NCBI GenBank assembly: GCA_029582265.1
Contig: CM055826.1
Location: forward strand, 37,022,127 to 37,086,126
Length of the DNA: 64,000 nucleotides
Direction: 5' to 3'
From: Zoroaster sp. YZ-2022
Taxonomy: Eukaryota; Echinodermata; Asteroidea; Forcipulatida; Zoroasteridae
The notes beneath the pieces were generated by a model that had not been told where the DNA came from, did no database searches, and saw only the letters and a program-made list of their open reading frames with translations. A program made the translations under genes and the position numbers. The number at the start of each line of letters is the position of its first letter. The first letter of the stretch is position 1. Positions 1-10,760 of this stretch are shown here, one piece after another.

Positions 1-77
1 CACTGGCAACAGCTAATGGCTTGGAGTGGCCTGAATGGGTTGTTTCAAAAATTGCACTGATTATAGACGGGTTTTAA
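1..77 (+). repeat. TTAA-2 MITE, right end (cut by window edge)
   Basis: The end reads ...CACTGATTATAGACGGG followed by TTAA at 74-77. It matches the right end of the TTAA-2 copy at 20,984-21,286 (GATTGTAGGAGGG). The family is rich in the word GGCCACT/AGTGGCC. The left part lies outside the window. Confidence 0.75.
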
Positions 78-90
78 TGGCACAATGTAA

Positions 91-784
91 TAAGGCTATG
101 CAGGGTATCCGGATACCCATTACCCGGTTCCATTTTTCGGTTCCAATTATCCGTAAATGACCTTTTGTGTGTGTTTTTTTTGTTATTAACAAAATATGTG
201 TGGGGAATTGGATGCTAGTCATTTTAATACAGAGACAGGAAATTATTAGCAAGTCCACATTTATTGTGATTGTAATAAAACAAGAGAAACTTGTGTTCAT
301 ATTGGTTATTTGATACATTCAGGAGTATTTATGTGTTTTTACAAAATTGTTTACGAGTACCCGTGTGGAGTGCCATGGTTGAGCGGTTTAGTGCATCGGA
401 TTTGTGTTCTGATGGCTGAGTCGTCAGAATGTAGGTTCGAATCCCGACCGCGACCGTGGTGCTTGTGTCCTTGAGCAAGACACTTTACCATAATTGCTTC
501 TCTCCACCCAGGGGTAAATGGGTACCTGTGAGGGCAGAGTTGGTTGTTGTGTTTGATTAGCCCATATGTGCCGAAATGGCAGCAATTGAGCTGTATACTC
601 CCCAGGGAGCTGAGATGGTTTCAGGAATGATTTATGCGCCTGATGAACAGGGGTAATAATGTACAGCGCTGTGATACCTTGTGTAAGAGAGCTTTAAAAT
701 GCCTCCATTATTATTATTTTTATTATCTGAAGATTTCCAATTTCGTGTATCCGGTTCCTGAACTAACCGAAACCCACAGGCTTA
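91..784 (+). mobile_element. hAT-A MITE interrupted by a SINE
   Basis: Tips are TAAGGCTATG and CACAGGCTTA, flanked by a perfect 8-bp duplication CAATGTAA at 83-90 and 785-792, which is typical of hAT elements. The family is about 370 bp without insertions and is marked by GGGTATCCGGATACCC near one end and an AATTTCGGGTATCCGG-like block near the other. No coding capacity is seen, so it is a non-autonomous copy. A SINE occupies 369-727. Other copies or pieces lie at 18,905, 33,281, 39,851, 41,214, 41,628, 46,134, 47,221 and 48,067. Confidence 0.85.
369..727 (+). mobile_element. tRNA-derived SINE, subtype with GATTTGTGTTCTGATGG head
   Basis: The head carries an A box (ATGGTTGAGCGG) and a B box (GGTTCGAATCC), the internal polymerase III promoter of a tRNA. 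The body contains the shared blocks CTTGAGCAAGACACTT, CTCCACCCAGGGGTAAATGG and GAGCTGTATACTCCCCAGG and ends in an ATT-rich tail. It sits inside the hAT-A copy at 91-784. Mobility would depend on a partner LINE. Confidence 0.85.
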
Positions 785-1219
785 CAATGTAATGAGTTCA
801 AAGAAAACTTTCAAGGTTAGTTGTTAAGTGCCCAAGACAGTTTAGACAATCTGATTGGACAAAACGTAATCACATGGGGGGTGTGATTAACGGATGGTAC
901 AGACTGGCTTATCAAAATCAGGACAGCGCGTATGCGCCAGCTGTTTTGTGCGATGCGCGACGCGGATTTCAACCAATCAGAGTGACGAAGATTGGCATTA
1001 CGCGCCTGTACTTTTTGTAAGTGTTTCGTGTGTCCCTAAAACATGAATTTTCCTATTTTCTATTTGGCTTTATTCAACAAAAATTTTAATTTTTTTTTTT
1101 TTTTGAAAACAAAACTGATACATAATCAAGCCTTCGTCTCGATCCTTATCATCCGTGACCACACCTAAAACCGGTCGTTTACCTGCGATAAAGACCAAAA
1201 CATCAAACTGTTATTCCCT
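785..1219. other. no gene seen; CpG-containing unique-looking stretch
   Basis: No supported ORF. A CpG-rich patch at about 925-1010 holds short inverted words (GCGTATGCGCCAGCTG and GCGATGCGCGACGC) and a CCAATCAG box. An A/T tract lies at about 1090-1104. I see no clear element boundaries. Confidence 0.5.
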
Positions 1220-1634
1220 TATCGTTTCGGTTTGCGGTAACACCATGTGTTTATCTCAACTAACGTGAAGCTGAGGTACAGGTTCTGAAAAGAACCGTAT
1301 CGCACAACTCGTATCTCAACCTTCGTTAAGTGAGAAAGGTTCAAGGGAGAACCAATTTCGGGCAACTCGTTTTCCTCTACTGTCGCTAAGTGAGAAGCAG
1401 GCTAATCGAAACGTTGAGAATAACCCCTGAAGTCCCCATGGTTCTCCCTGAACCATATTTCTCACTTAGCGACAGTAGAGGAAAACGAGTTGCCCGACAT
1501 TGGTTCTCCCTTGAACCTTTCTCACTTAACGAAGGTTGAGATACGAGTTGTGCGATACGGTTCTTTTCAGAACCTGTACCTCAGCTTCACATTAGTTGAG
1601 ATAAACACATGGTGTTACCGCAAACCGAAACGAT
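1220..1634. repeat. long near-perfect foldback (177-bp arms, 62-bp loop)
   Basis: Arm 1220-1396 is the reverse complement of 1459-1634 with only a few mismatches (for example AACTAACGTGAAG against CTTCACATTAGTT). Repeated cues are GTTCTCCCTTGAACC, CTCACTTAACGAAGG and GGTTCTTTTCAGAACC. The last cue and CACATGGTGTTACCGC also resemble the 3' part of the mobile unit Z, so the foldback probably belongs to the same group. The loop contains GAAACGTTGAG. An open frame through the right arm is a by-product and is not a gene. Confidence 0.9.
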
Positions 1635-1690
1635 ATCGATATTCCACTATGCAAAGCCTCAAAACTTATGTTATTCCCTTAATCACGTGA

Positions 1691-1861
1691 AGCGAGACAC
1701 AGCAAAAGTTTACTGTGTTTGATGACCCTTTAAATTCTCACCGAATACCAGAACATAAAAATGCTGCTGTAACCTCAGATGACACCCAGACTGTCACCAG
1801 TGCAACTGTTTTGATGTCAACTGAAGAATCTGAACCGGTAATTGAAATTGTTGGCAATTGA
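1691..1861 (+). pseudogene. coding-like remnant ending in SEPVIEIVGN-stop
   Basis: One frame stays open for 56 codons with acidic, Ser/Thr-rich composition and ends ...STEESEPVIEIVGN followed by TGA. There is no start codon, because an in-frame stop lies just upstream at 1688-1690. The last nine codons plus about 40 bases of 3' flank (CCCAAACTTTGGTAGACTTGGC) recur inverted at about 22,836-22,895 (SEPVIEIAGN). A transposed copy of a real 3' exon or of an element ORF would explain both. I do not recognise the protein. Confidence 0.35.
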
Positions 1862-2733
1862 TCCCAAACTTTGGTAGACTTGGCAAAGATTTTTTTTTTT
1901 AATGAGGGATTGTGGAAAGAATATAATTTGAATTGATAATTTTTACTAGTGTGTTTTTTTGTTTGTTATCAACTGCTTTTAAACAGTCTCCTGATGATGG
2001 CTAGAGCACTAGTTGAAATGTTGAGAACAAACCAACCATGACTGAGAATTAATTCGTCGTGTGCCCGTAAGAAGGACGTAACGAAAGTGTGACCGGCAAA
2101 AGGTCATTTAAGCAATTAATGTGCAAAATTGTGTTTCAAGAAAACTGAGTGTGAAAGTTTGGTCGTTTTTCTGCCATTTATAAGTCATTGTAGGAAAGTT
2201 AAATTCTGTGTGGGAATGGAAAAACATGTCTTGGGAGTAATTCTAGCAATAAATATATTTTGATTCTTATCACTCATTTAATGAAAAATGCTTTCAATTT
2301 GTGAGCTGAAAGTGACTGTTGAAATTGCATTGCAAGATTTTCACATTCAGTATAACAGTTATGCCCTACTTTTTTTCAAAGGAGTTATTTTATTGCTTAC
2401 GACCTTCTGCTGGGACAAAAAGTTGTACTTTGTGTGCCCGGAAGAAAGTCGTATAACCTTCTTCCAGGCACACAATAAATTTAGAAATAACATTTGACAT
2501 TTCTTAAAATGATGGCATTTCAGATAAAAATATTTTAAGTTTAGTTTGATGCTATTATCAACTAAATACGCCAAGTGTCAAACTGTGAACATTCATTTTC
2601 TTTTTGATAATGCCAAAGGTATACTCTACCTTTAAATATGTTTGTTATGTTATGGCGTGTCTCAGGTCTTCAAAAGATCAGCTCGTAAATACTCCAGTTG
2701 TTGCAACTTTGGTTGAACTTTCTGAATATGCTT
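1862..2733. other. no gene seen
   Basis: AT-rich sequence. A hairpin motif CTGATGA...CTAG-AGCA-CTAG...GAAAT lies at 1991-2018 and resembles the 5' end of unit Z. The pair CTTTGTGTGCCCGGAAG and CTTCCAGGCACACAA near 2,430-2,475 forms a smaller hairpin. Short ORFs here have no recognisable features. Confidence 0.45.
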
Positions 2734-2988
2734 AGGGACAAGGGCCAAAGTCATGGTACAACCAAGCCTTTGAGAAGCCCGGCCAGGCCCAGGATTTTCC
2801 CCAACCTACTGGCCTAAATAATGAGCTCTGCTTGCCTGGGCTCGGCCATCCAGAAGCCCAGGTAATGTTGATTGGCAGGTACTGTATTGTTACAGGACTA
2901 GGACTCACAAATTAGGAGGCCAGGTAGCCTGGGCCTGGCCAGGCTTCTCAAAGGCTTGCCTGTACCATGACTTTGGCCCTCCTCCCTT
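2734..2988. mobile_element. foldback MITE with ~50-bp terminal inverted repeats
   Basis: The left arm, from about 2741, reads AGGGCCAAAGTCATGGTAC then AAGCCTTTGAGAAGCC and GGCCAGGCCC. The right arm, to 2980, is its reverse complement (GGGCCTGGCCAGGC, CTCAAAGGCTTGCC, CATGACTTTGGCCCT). It is about 255 bp in total with no coding capacity. I could not fix a target duplication. Confidence 0.8.
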
Positions 2989-3085
2989 AGTGATGGGGGC
3001 ATATTTCACTAAGATGTCAAGCAGCAATATACAAATGTACATGTATAAGTGTTCCATTCTCTCTAGTAGTTTCAGCTTATTTTGT

Positions 3086-3640
3086 GGTGTTGTTAAGGCC
3101 CCCCCCCAAAAAAAATAAAGTCTCCCGTTTCTGGTAATAGGTCGGCTTCAAAATTAGTGTGGTGACGCATTTTATTATTATTTTTTGGGGAGTAATGTTT
3201 TCATCTTTTTTTTTGTCAACCAGAGAAATATGTCATATATATGTATGTACGCATTTTTGTTGTTGCCAACCATGACACATGTATACGCAGTCATTGGAAC
3301 CAGACCAAATTTCCTAGATACATAAAGTACGGTAGCTAAGAGCGGCCTCACAAATCAGGCAAACGTTCATACCCCTATGTGAAAAAGTCGTTTAAAACAA
3401 AGCACGGCAGAATTCCATTTCATCCTCCTGAAGACGATCAGAGCATACTGATCGAAACGTCGAGTTGTAACCTCCAGCTCTTTTCAGAACTAATTACTAC
3501 TCAATAGAGAATTTCACATGGTGTCACCGCAATTAGTCCGAGTTAGAATTCCAATCGATCCTGCAATTTTGGCTGCAACTGGACATCGTTTCATAGCGTT
3601 TTTATTGAAAGGCACAACATGCCATATTTGGTAAGCTTTT
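3086..3640 (+). repeat. interspersed repeat T (copy 1), carrying unit Z
   Basis: Shares long blocks with 23,935-24,358: GGTCGGCTTCAAAATTAG, GTACGGTAGCTAAGAG, CATACCCCTATGTGAAAAAG, AGCACGGCAGAATTCC and GGACATCGTTTCATAGC. Unit Z is inserted at 3417-3544 here, but at a different point and in the other orientation in the second copy. That shows both Z and T are separate repeats. The type of T is not clear. Confidence 0.7.
3417..3544 (+). mobile_element. short mobile unit Z (copy 1)
   Basis: Flanked by AGAATTCC at 3409-3416 and 3545-3552 (8-bp target duplication). It starts ATTTCATCCTCCTGAAGAC, contains a 6-bp hairpin (GATCAG-AGCATA-CTGATC) framed by CTGAAGA and GAAACGTCGAG, then CTTTTCAGAACTAATTAC and CACATGGTGTCACCGC. 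There is no tRNA-like promoter. See the copies at 24,047, 38,935 and 45,877. Confidence 0.75.
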
Positions 3641-3649
3641 GGATAATAC

Positions 3650-3885
3650 TTAAAGGGACAATATCGTCACAATCAACAGGGCATGGAATCAGAGTGCTAG
3701 TTTTAGATTACATGTACATGTAATTCAGTGACTGAAAATAATACCCCACATGATGAGGTCATTGCTGCTGCATAAATGAGCCAGTAATTTTCAGTCACTG
3801 TGTTCATCTTAAACTAGGACACCGATTCCATGCCCTGTTGAACGTCTGCTCTGATCGTGACGATACATGTGTAGTGTCCCTTTAA
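3650..3885. mobile_element. TTAA-11 MITE (AGGGACA tips)
   Basis: 228 bp between TTAA at 3650-3653 and 3882-3885. Tips AGGGACAATATCGTCAC and GTGACGATAC...TGTCCCT are inverted, followed inward by CAGGGCATGGAATC and GATTCCATGCCCTG, and then by GTGACTGAAAATAATACC and ATTTTCAGTCAC. It is almost entirely palindromic. A copy split by element Q lies at 15,047-15,575, and end fragments lie at about 41,383 and 47,790. Confidence 0.85.
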
Positions 3886-3937
3886 CTCTGTGTTTTTTTT
3901 TCAGGTAATAAAATGTGTAGGGCAAAATTTTAATAAG

Positions 3938-4312
3938 AATAATAATAATAATAATAATAATGGACACTTATATTGTGCCGGTATCCGCAAAGTTTGACGC
4001 TCATGGCGCATGAACATTATTACCCCTGTCATCAGGCCAGTTGTATCATTCCTAGAACCATCTCAACTCCCTGTGGAGTATGCAGCCCATGCTGCCAAAT
4101 GTGTAGCGCAACGAGTTTAATCAAATACAATTACCATCTCTGCCCTCACATGTCCCCATTTATACTCCTGGGTGAAGAGAAGCAATTATAGTTAAGTGTC
4201 TTGCTCAGGGACACAAGCACCACAATCGCGGTCAGGATTCGAACCCACATTCTGACGACTCGGCCATCAGAACACAAGTCCTATGCACTTAACCGCTCGA
4301 TCATGGCACCCT
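3938..4312 (-). mobile_element. tRNA-derived SINE
   Basis: A TAA-repeat tail at 3938-3961 lies on the left. The reverse-complement B box GGATTCGAACCC and A box CCGCTCGATCATGG sit near 4,236 and 4,295. Body blocks CTCCTGGGTGAAGAG, GTGTCTTGCTCAGGGACAC and CTCCCTGTGGAGTATGCAG match the family. Confidence 0.85.
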
Positions 4313-4344
4313 ACAGGTAATAACACAGGTAATAACATGGTAAT

Positions 4345-4412
4345 AACATGTGTAGGGCAAAATTAAATCAATTGCTTATCACCCGACGCAAGAATTTCAT
4401 CGAACTATAATA
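4345..4412 (+). repeat. tRNA-Thr-like SINE, tail fragment
   Basis: TGTGTAGGGCAAAATTAAATC, CACCCGACGCAAGAATTTC and the sequence up to about 4,412 match the tail of the tRNA-Thr-like SINE seen at 18,190 and 35,740. No promoter part is present. Confidence 0.7.
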
Positions 4413-5078
4413 ACATGTGCCAATGGTGTAAACCCACCCTTTAAGTTTGGACACTCAATATTAAAATTTATCCTGGTTACAATGGAACGCTTCCGAAGAG
4501 CTTATTTTCCTGTCAGCACCTCGGAATTTCATCTTAAGCTTCGGGAGAACTGAAGGAACTAGTTATCTAAGTCATGATTGATGAAAAAAAAAAAAAAAAA
4601 AAATTGGTGATTTCCGCTTTGGGAAAAGAAAAAAAAATCTTCACACTCAAATGCACAATTTCCTTTACTGAGCAGGCTACAATGTATGTCCCGCTACAAA
4701 CCATTGGAGCTTAACAAATACGCTGTGTGCCATCTCGAGATCTAGCGCACTGTATGTCCCGAAGGTACAAGAATTGAAAACACTTTTCTGGGACTTTGTG
4801 TGTCAAGACGACTCCTTATGTCCTTATATAAAAATGAGCAGGGACCCTAGACTGGAAATGGGTGCATGGTACGATCTTGGGACTGAAGGGTAATTGGCAA
4901 CGCAGTGCTACTGTCACAACCAGAGTTTCTGTAATATAAACTGCATACCATATCATTTTACCAGTACTTGACATTACTTAATTATGTTACGGCCAAAAAA
5001 AACATGCTGCAAGGTTTACAACAGCATTTTGGATTGTTTCCAAAGGCATTTTTGCTTCCAAAGAGGTTGACAATGATA
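4413..5078. other. no gene seen
   Basis: Mixed sequence with a poly-A tract at about 4,585-4,604. No ORF above background and no clear element ends. Confidence 0.45.
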
Positions 5079-5103
5079 CCACAGTTTAGGGGGTGACGAT
5101 ATT

Positions 5104-5440
5104 GATTTGTTTGTTTGTTTGTTTGTTTATTCTATCTTTATTCTGGATATCTCTTTCAATACAAAGTACTGGTCTCCCAAGAGGTCCAGATTAAAACATT
5201 ATTGTATTCTACACTACATGTATTCAAAATGTACAAAAGTATATACAAGATATATTTACAGTATGTGTACATAATATACACAGTCATAACATAGTATTAG
5301 GTTTAAAAGTGTAAACATATAAATGTACATTAGGCCTATATATCAATATACATGAAATCATAATATGTCAGCATTAATGAGTACTGATGGCATTTTTTTA
5401 AATATGTGTAGTCATGGTACTAAAGTTGAGCCGAATGTCA
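5104..5440 (-). mobile_element. LINE 3' end fragment
   Basis: On the minus strand the sequence ends GAATAAAGATAG followed by AATAAACAAACAAAC repeats (plus strand (TTTG)n at 5104-5130). Just upstream on the same strand is CTGGACCTCTTGGGAGACC, which looks like a LINE C-terminal/3'UTR region. 5'-truncated. Clade not assignable. Confidence 0.5.
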
Positions 5441-5567
5441 TTTGACAACTTATTCCAGTCGATTATCGACGGCCATGATATATCGGCAATAGACGATATT
5501 ATCGTCTCAATACGCGGACTTTTTTAAATACATGAAACAAATGTAGGCCCTATGTATTGTACATTAG

Positions 5568-5877
5568 TTAACCCTAACCCTCCAGGGTATTTTGGCAAGA
5601 AACCCTGCCAGAAGCAACAGATTGCATCGTTTGTCAAAGTGACTTGACTGCCCAGTGCAACAAAATCCATCAGGTCACAAATCTCAAGGCCGAACTGCCT
5701 CAGAGTCTGTGGTCACCAAACGCAGCAGGATACAACTCTGGCATTGTTCAATGGGACCAGCTCTCAATAGAAACAGACTTGGCTGCTTATGCACTGGTGT
5801 TGACAGCTGAATCCATCAAAGTGCACCAGACTTTTCCACCTGATGCACTTTGCTGCGTCTGGCAGGGTTAAGGTTAA
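5568..5877 (+). mobile_element. TTAA-5 MITE (copy 1)
   Basis: 302 bp between TTAA at 5568-5571 and 5874-5877. Left tip CCCTAACCCTCCAGGG; right tip CTGGCAGGGTTAAGG. Nearly identical to 25,984-26,294, so both insertions look recent. A 75-codon frame (5644-5871) is conserved only because the DNA is. I see no domain in it. Confidence 0.85.
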
Positions 5878-6519
5878 CGACATTGGACACCGAAGTAACT
5901 ACTTTTACATGCAAGTTCTACAGGGAAGTTGCGTAGGTAATAATGCTGCTGTGGCCGTGGTTTTATAAATGCCTACAGCCCCATCCCAGAGCTGAGAATG
6001 ATCTGGCCATTGATCTATCGCGCACGCACAGTTCAGCTGTCATCATCCACGCTTTTATCCTGGTATCCGACATCTGCTGAATGTAAACAACCTCACAATG
6101 CACACCAGCACGGTTATTCCAGGAGTGTCCCACGTGATCCTGGGACTAGCCAACCAGTAGCTAGCACAACGCACGAAAAAAGACCACGCACGCAAGTAGT
6201 GGGAACATGAGCGGCGCCGCGTCGTGATTTCAAAACGTTTTTTTTTAGTTCTTCATGGTAACATAACTTCGTTGATATCACCGTATAATGACATGAAATT
6301 TTGAGGCAATTTATCACTCCGCATCCGGCGATATTTTAACTAAAAAGAGCACATGATATAAATTTGATATCGGCCATACACACATGTATTTTTGGAATAT
6401 CGTCAATATGGGGATATTTCGATATCTTCAAAACCATAACCGATTTAGCCGATAATTTTTGGAATATCGTATCATTACGATATTATTCCGATATCATCCA
6501 CCCCTACCACAGTTTGATA

Positions 6520-6797
6520 TATACTACTCAAAACAATTTAGGAAACACCGGAATAATCTCAGTTAAAGCAAGATCATTTACATTTGTATTTCAGATAAAC
6601 ACAATGTTTCACAGAATTGATGAGAAACAACTGCACAACGAAACTGATGATAAAGGATGCATGTAGTGATTACACATTTCATGAAATGACTACTGAAAGA
6701 GAGAGGGGGTTGCAAATGAAAATCCTGGTTCATGGAACATTTCAAACCTATTTGATGTTAAAAATCCAGTGTTCCCTAAATTGTTTTGAGTAGTATA
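6520..6797. mobile_element. mariner-like MITE
   Basis: 274 bp between TA dinucleotides (6520-6521 and 6796-6797). The terminal inverted repeats are over 25 bp: TACTACTCAAAACAATTTAG, then GAAACACC, against GTGTTCCCTAAATTG, then TTTTGAGTAGTA. The TA target and tip style fit Tc1/mariner. No transposase ORF. Confidence 0.8.
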
Positions 6798-6841
6798 CAT
6801 GTGTACATGTAAATGTAATTTGTTGTTCTTCATAATGTGAA

Positions 6842-7127
6842 ATACTAACCACTTCAACTCCTGCAAAATCCTCCAAGGGGTACTTTTTGGGAAAAATTCA
6901 GCACTGTTGGAAACTGGTACTTTCACCTCTTCAAATGGGCCCAAATTACTACCTGGCAAGAAGTACAGGCCATAAGTGCTGAATATGAAAGATCAACAAA
7001 AATGCATGGTGCATTTTGAAGATACATGTAAGGGCATGTTTCCAAAAGTGCACTGATGGACATGTACATGTACTTTAGGAGGATTCAGGAAGGTTCCTAG
7101 CCAGAGTGCCTAGGGGGTTAGGGTTAA
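6842..7127 (-). mobile_element. TTAA-4 MITE
   Basis: Contains CTCCAAGGGGTACTTTTTGG, GGCAAGAAGTACAGGCC, GAAAGATCAAC and GTTCCTAGCCAGAGTGCC and ends GGTTAGGG then TTAA at 7124-7127. The left tip is decayed (ACTAACCAC). Family copies: 36,083, 40,403, 43,982 and 44,528. Confidence 0.8.
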
Positions 7128-7449
7128 TAATAAACCATTCTTATAGAACGCATCACCGTGACATCCCTTTGCGCTTTATTACCCCTGCTCATCTGGCCAA
7201 TAAATCATTCCTGAAACCATCTCAGCTCCCTGGAGAGTATACAGCTCAATTGCTGCCATTTCGGCACATGTAGGGCTAATCAATCACATCAACCAACTCT
7301 GCCGTCACAAGTCACAGGTACCCATTTACTCCTGGGTGGAGAAAGCAATAATGGCAAAGTGTCTTGCTGAAGGATTTGAACCCACAGTCTGCCGACTCGG
7401 CCGACAGAACACAAATCCGATGCACTGAACTGCTCGACCATGACACTCC
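7128..7449 (-). mobile_element. tRNA-derived SINE (decayed promoter)
   Basis: ATAATAAA tail on the left, then GCGCTTTATTACCCCTGC, CTCCCTGGAGAGTATACAG, CTCCTGGGTGGAGAAAG, GTGTCTTGCTGAAGG and an A-box region CTGCTCGACCATGAC. A short deletion removes part of the segment between GTGTCTTGCTGAAGG and the B box (GGATTTGAACCC). Confidence 0.8.
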
Positions 7450-7582
7450 GCTAACACTAGCAGCCTAATAAGCACCGTAGCACTCGGTGCTTTCATTTGT
7501 CTACACAAAGATATCTACAGGCAACATCGGGTTGGACTTGAACCCAATCTCCCTCTTGATTTCACGTAATATCTTGCCTAGG

Positions 7583-7779
7583 CTTGGGCGATATAATCTT
7601 TTTTTCATCCACAATATATCGTTAAACATATCACGATTTTCGATAGTATCGCGATTATTTGTTTTCATTCATGCATGACTGCTTAAGAGCCGATAACCAC
7701 GATTCTTTTTCATCCATGATATATTGTAAAACGTATATATCGCTATTTTTTTTTTTTTAATTCACGCATGACTGCTTAA
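7583..7779 (+). mobile_element. hAT-B MITE, left part
   Basis: Starts CTTGGGCGATATAATC and holds two diverged ~100-bp units (CATCCACAATATATCG... GCATGACTGCTTAAG; AACCACGATTC...). It is interrupted at TTAA 7776-7779 by the 4.1-kb element that follows. The host resumes at 11,877 with GAGCCGATAAAGCACG, matching the uninterrupted text at 7,680 (GAGCCGATAACCACG). Confidence 0.75.
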
Positions 7780-7834
7780 CCCTTTCCTTACCATAGGCGA
7801 CTTTTGTCGACAGCACTCATCATACCCCCTCTTC

Positions 7835-8023
7835 CTTACCATAGGCGACTTTAGTCGACCAAGCTTTCACACAAAAAAGCACTCAAGCCTGAGCACAAAG
7901 GCCATTTGTTATAAAGCTGTAGTTTTGTCCATGTTCACCCTCCATACCCAAGCTTACAATGGTTGGAAAGAGCAAGATCGGATCTTTCCATTGATACTGA
8001 TAGTGAAATAAAATAAGGTTGCT
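7835..8023 (+). repeat. 187-bp direct repeat X, copy 1
   Basis: CTTACCATAGGCGACTTTAG to AATAAGGTTG. It matches 11,336-11,521 except for a 6-bp indel (TTGATACTGATAG against TTGATAG). It flanks the 3.3-kb inserted segment. A partial third start (CCTTACCATAGGCGAC) lies at about 7,786. Confidence 0.9.
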
Positions 8024-9018
8024 CAATAATGACTGTCTGCCGAATGGCTGCAGAGTCTGCCTACTTTATTGAACAAAAGACTTCCCTAGTAACCGAACTG
8101 GGATCCAGCCAGTCCGCCTTATTAGCATAACAATGTACGGTATATGAAAAGGTCCCTTGATATTTTAATTTCCACTAAGTCAGCTGAGTAGGCCGACTCT
8201 GCCGAGTCCACAGACCGGCGGGCTGGCCGTCCCCACAAAGGGATTTCGCCTCCCATTGTGATTAGGATCAACTGAATACCAGAGTTGGAGAGGGCCCTAC
8301 AAAACCCTTTGATGTTTTGCCAACCAAGACAGCAGCCAGTTTTAGACAACAATAGAGCTGTCAGTCATTCTGATTGTGTAGTTGACAAACTTTTATTAAT
8401 AGACCTTTGGGGCAGGATAAAAATAACACTTCAGGGGTAGATATAATTATTGTTGGTTTATCAAGTAATACTAACCACTTCAAGTATTCCGTTTTCAAAA
8501 ACTAATGTTAGAAAGTCCAGCATATTAATATGACAACAATGTGTGCCGCTATTCTGCAAGAGAAGTTCCAGGATTTGAAACTAATGAAGCTGTCATGTCA
8601 GTCATTCTGGCAGGGAAAGATTTCGTTCAAAAAATTTGCATAGCAAAACTGCGATGCAAAAAATTAATTTGCATAAGAAAATAATTTGTTGTATAGCAAT
8701 CTGTGAATTTTGTATAGCAAATTTAAAATTACAGTATGTAGTGTACATAGGTAAAGGTGTTGTTTTACAACGCTTTACTGTCGTTTGGTTCATAATATGA
8801 ATGTTAAAATTTTTACCAGAAATAATAATCTTTAGTGTCCGGAAATTGAGCCACACGTGCTAAAAAAATTCACGTATTTCTTTCTTCTAGGCCAAATTCT
8901 TAATTATTTTCGCCAAATTGCAGTAATTTATTTCTTTTTTTTATTTACGTTGTTAAATCGATCGCTAAAACAGAGGCAATATCACGAAAAAAAATTACCG
9001 ACTGCGACATATTCGATC

Positions 9019-9517
9019 GGGTGCTTTTCAAAGTGAATTTTGCCGAACGTTAATTTGTCAGGAAAATGAGTGGCTCACCGTGGTTGAAAGTGTAACGTTT
9101 CTAGAGTTCCTTTCAATACGGCCGTAGTGATTGTATGAAGACGCACTTGTGAAATGAACACGGTACCATTGTGTATAGGGGGTGGCTCAATTGCTCAATG
9201 TTCCAACCCCTAAACTCGGGTGCTTTTCAAAGTGAATTTCGCCGAACGTTAATTTGTCAGGAAAATGAGTGGCTCACCGTGGTTGAAAGTGCAATCATAT
9301 CATGTGCCGAAATTATTCTAAATCTCACCAATATATATATAAATGAATGCTCATTTTGTTAAATGTTCAAAATCTTTTATTATAAAACGAAGTTCCTAGA
9401 GTTCCTTTCAATACGGCCGTAGTGATCGTATGAAGACGCACGTGTGAACTGAACACGATACCATTGTGTATATATAGGGGGTGGCTCAATTGCTCAATGT
9501 TCCAACCCCCAAACTCA
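9019..9517 (+). repeat. imperfect ~200-bp tandem duplication
   Basis: Block A (GGGTGCTTTTCAAAGTG... GGTTGAAAGTG) at 9019-9092 and 9219-9290. Block B (GAGTTCCTTTCAATACGG... CCAACCCCTAAACTC) at 9101-9217 and 9397-9517. The second A and B are separated by about 100 bp of extra AT-rich sequence. Confidence 0.85.
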
Positions 9518-10741
9518 GGAGAAGAAAAAATAAACACGTGCGAAGCCAAAAAACTGGGGCGGTTGTTGCGTGTTTTCCATTTCGGGAATTTCGCCCATAA
9601 TTCATCAGCAGAAAATAATGCATGCACATAGCATTTTGGGCATTGCGGATAAAATCCTTACGGATTGCTGGGAAATAAAGTTGCATGTACGCATAGACAT
9701 AGGTAAAACCAGTGCTCGTGTTTACTGTTGCATCAACACCGTCGCGTTGGCGTGAAGTCATCGTTGACCACGTACGTCGCACGGACGTGGTTTGGACACA
9801 CAGAAACAAACCCAGTCGGGACGGATCCCTTGATATTTTTTGGTCGGAAATATACATGTAAACGTTATTTCGGGAAATGTTTGTGAATATGATTTCAAAA
9901 ATGTTTATTATTAAACTAAAATAGTGAAATAAAATCTGTCGCAATTTGTATCGCAAAATCTGCGATGCATTGTTTGAAATTCCATCGTACGAGATTGTCC
10001 AAATTACGTCGCATTTTGCGATGCGATACAGGGGAAATGATTCTGCTGGCTCAGTTAATAAACTTTTAATTATAGGCATGTCACAGTAACCAGTAATATA
10101 TCCACAGCGTTACGTATACACCCCACACCCCACACCCCCCAACACACACACACAAACTAGTACGAGTGCAAAAACATGCCCTTTTCAAAATCGTTTAAAT
10201 TTTTTCCCCGAAATTTCGAAGCTTGTGACAGATTTTGAAGTTCCAAATAAATATTATTTACTTAAATATCGGAATTTATTAAATAATAAAGTGAGAAATA
10301 ACGTGTTTAAATAGGAAATAAATTCATGTCCGAGAGATAAATAATGGAGCAGACCAAAAAAAACCAGACAGAGTGATTGACAGCGGTATTGTTGTTTTGT
10401 TAGGATTGCCGTCTTTGTAAAAAAAAAAAAAAAAAAAAACTTCAAAAGATTCTCGTGGAGCCGCATGGAATTTTCCAGCAGGGTGGCTGATACAAATTGA
10501 TACATTTTAAACATTTGACTATTGTGGTTGCCGATGGGCACGTGCTCCTCAAGAATTTCCGGGGATCCGTTTTCTTTTAAAGATCTTACACTTTCCGCCT
10601 CAAAGTAACAATAAAATCAACAACGCAAAGTTTGTCCCACAACTGAGTGTTTTAAGTGCTGGACATTTTTTACGATTACAATAGCCATTCATCTGCTGTA
10701 TTTTGGAAGACGCAAATTGAATAAACTCCAAAACAAAATCT

Positions 10742-10760
10742 GTCTGCCGAGTCGGCAGAC
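10742..10760. repeat. 19-bp palindrome of the minisatellite core
   Basis: GTCTGCCGA-G-TCGGCAGAC: the same core as the 11-bp array, arranged as an inverted pair 150 bp before the array starts. It may be a subterminal element site. Confidence 0.7.

Larger units (their letters stand above)
5088..6507. mobile_element. hAT-C element with two nested insertions
   Basis: Tips AGGGGGTGACGATAT and the inverted end ATATCATCCACCCCTAC are flanked by CACAGTTT at 5080-5087 and 6508-6515, an 8-bp duplication. Internal CGATAT/ATATCG words are dense. It contains a LINE 3' fragment (5104-5440) and a TTAA-5 MITE (5568-5877). A second copy of the same element at 40,290-41,118 carries a TTAA-4 MITE at the matching TTAA. 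No transposase is visible. Confidence 0.8.

Noticed and set aside
1991..2018. Complete hammerhead ribozyme
   Set aside because: CTGATGA and GAAA flank a short stem, but I found no third stem or cleavage triplet on either side.
9486..10079. 197-codon minus-strand frame
   Set aside because: No domain recognised, overlaps a tandem duplication, and lies inside a mobile segment. Kept only as part of that segment.
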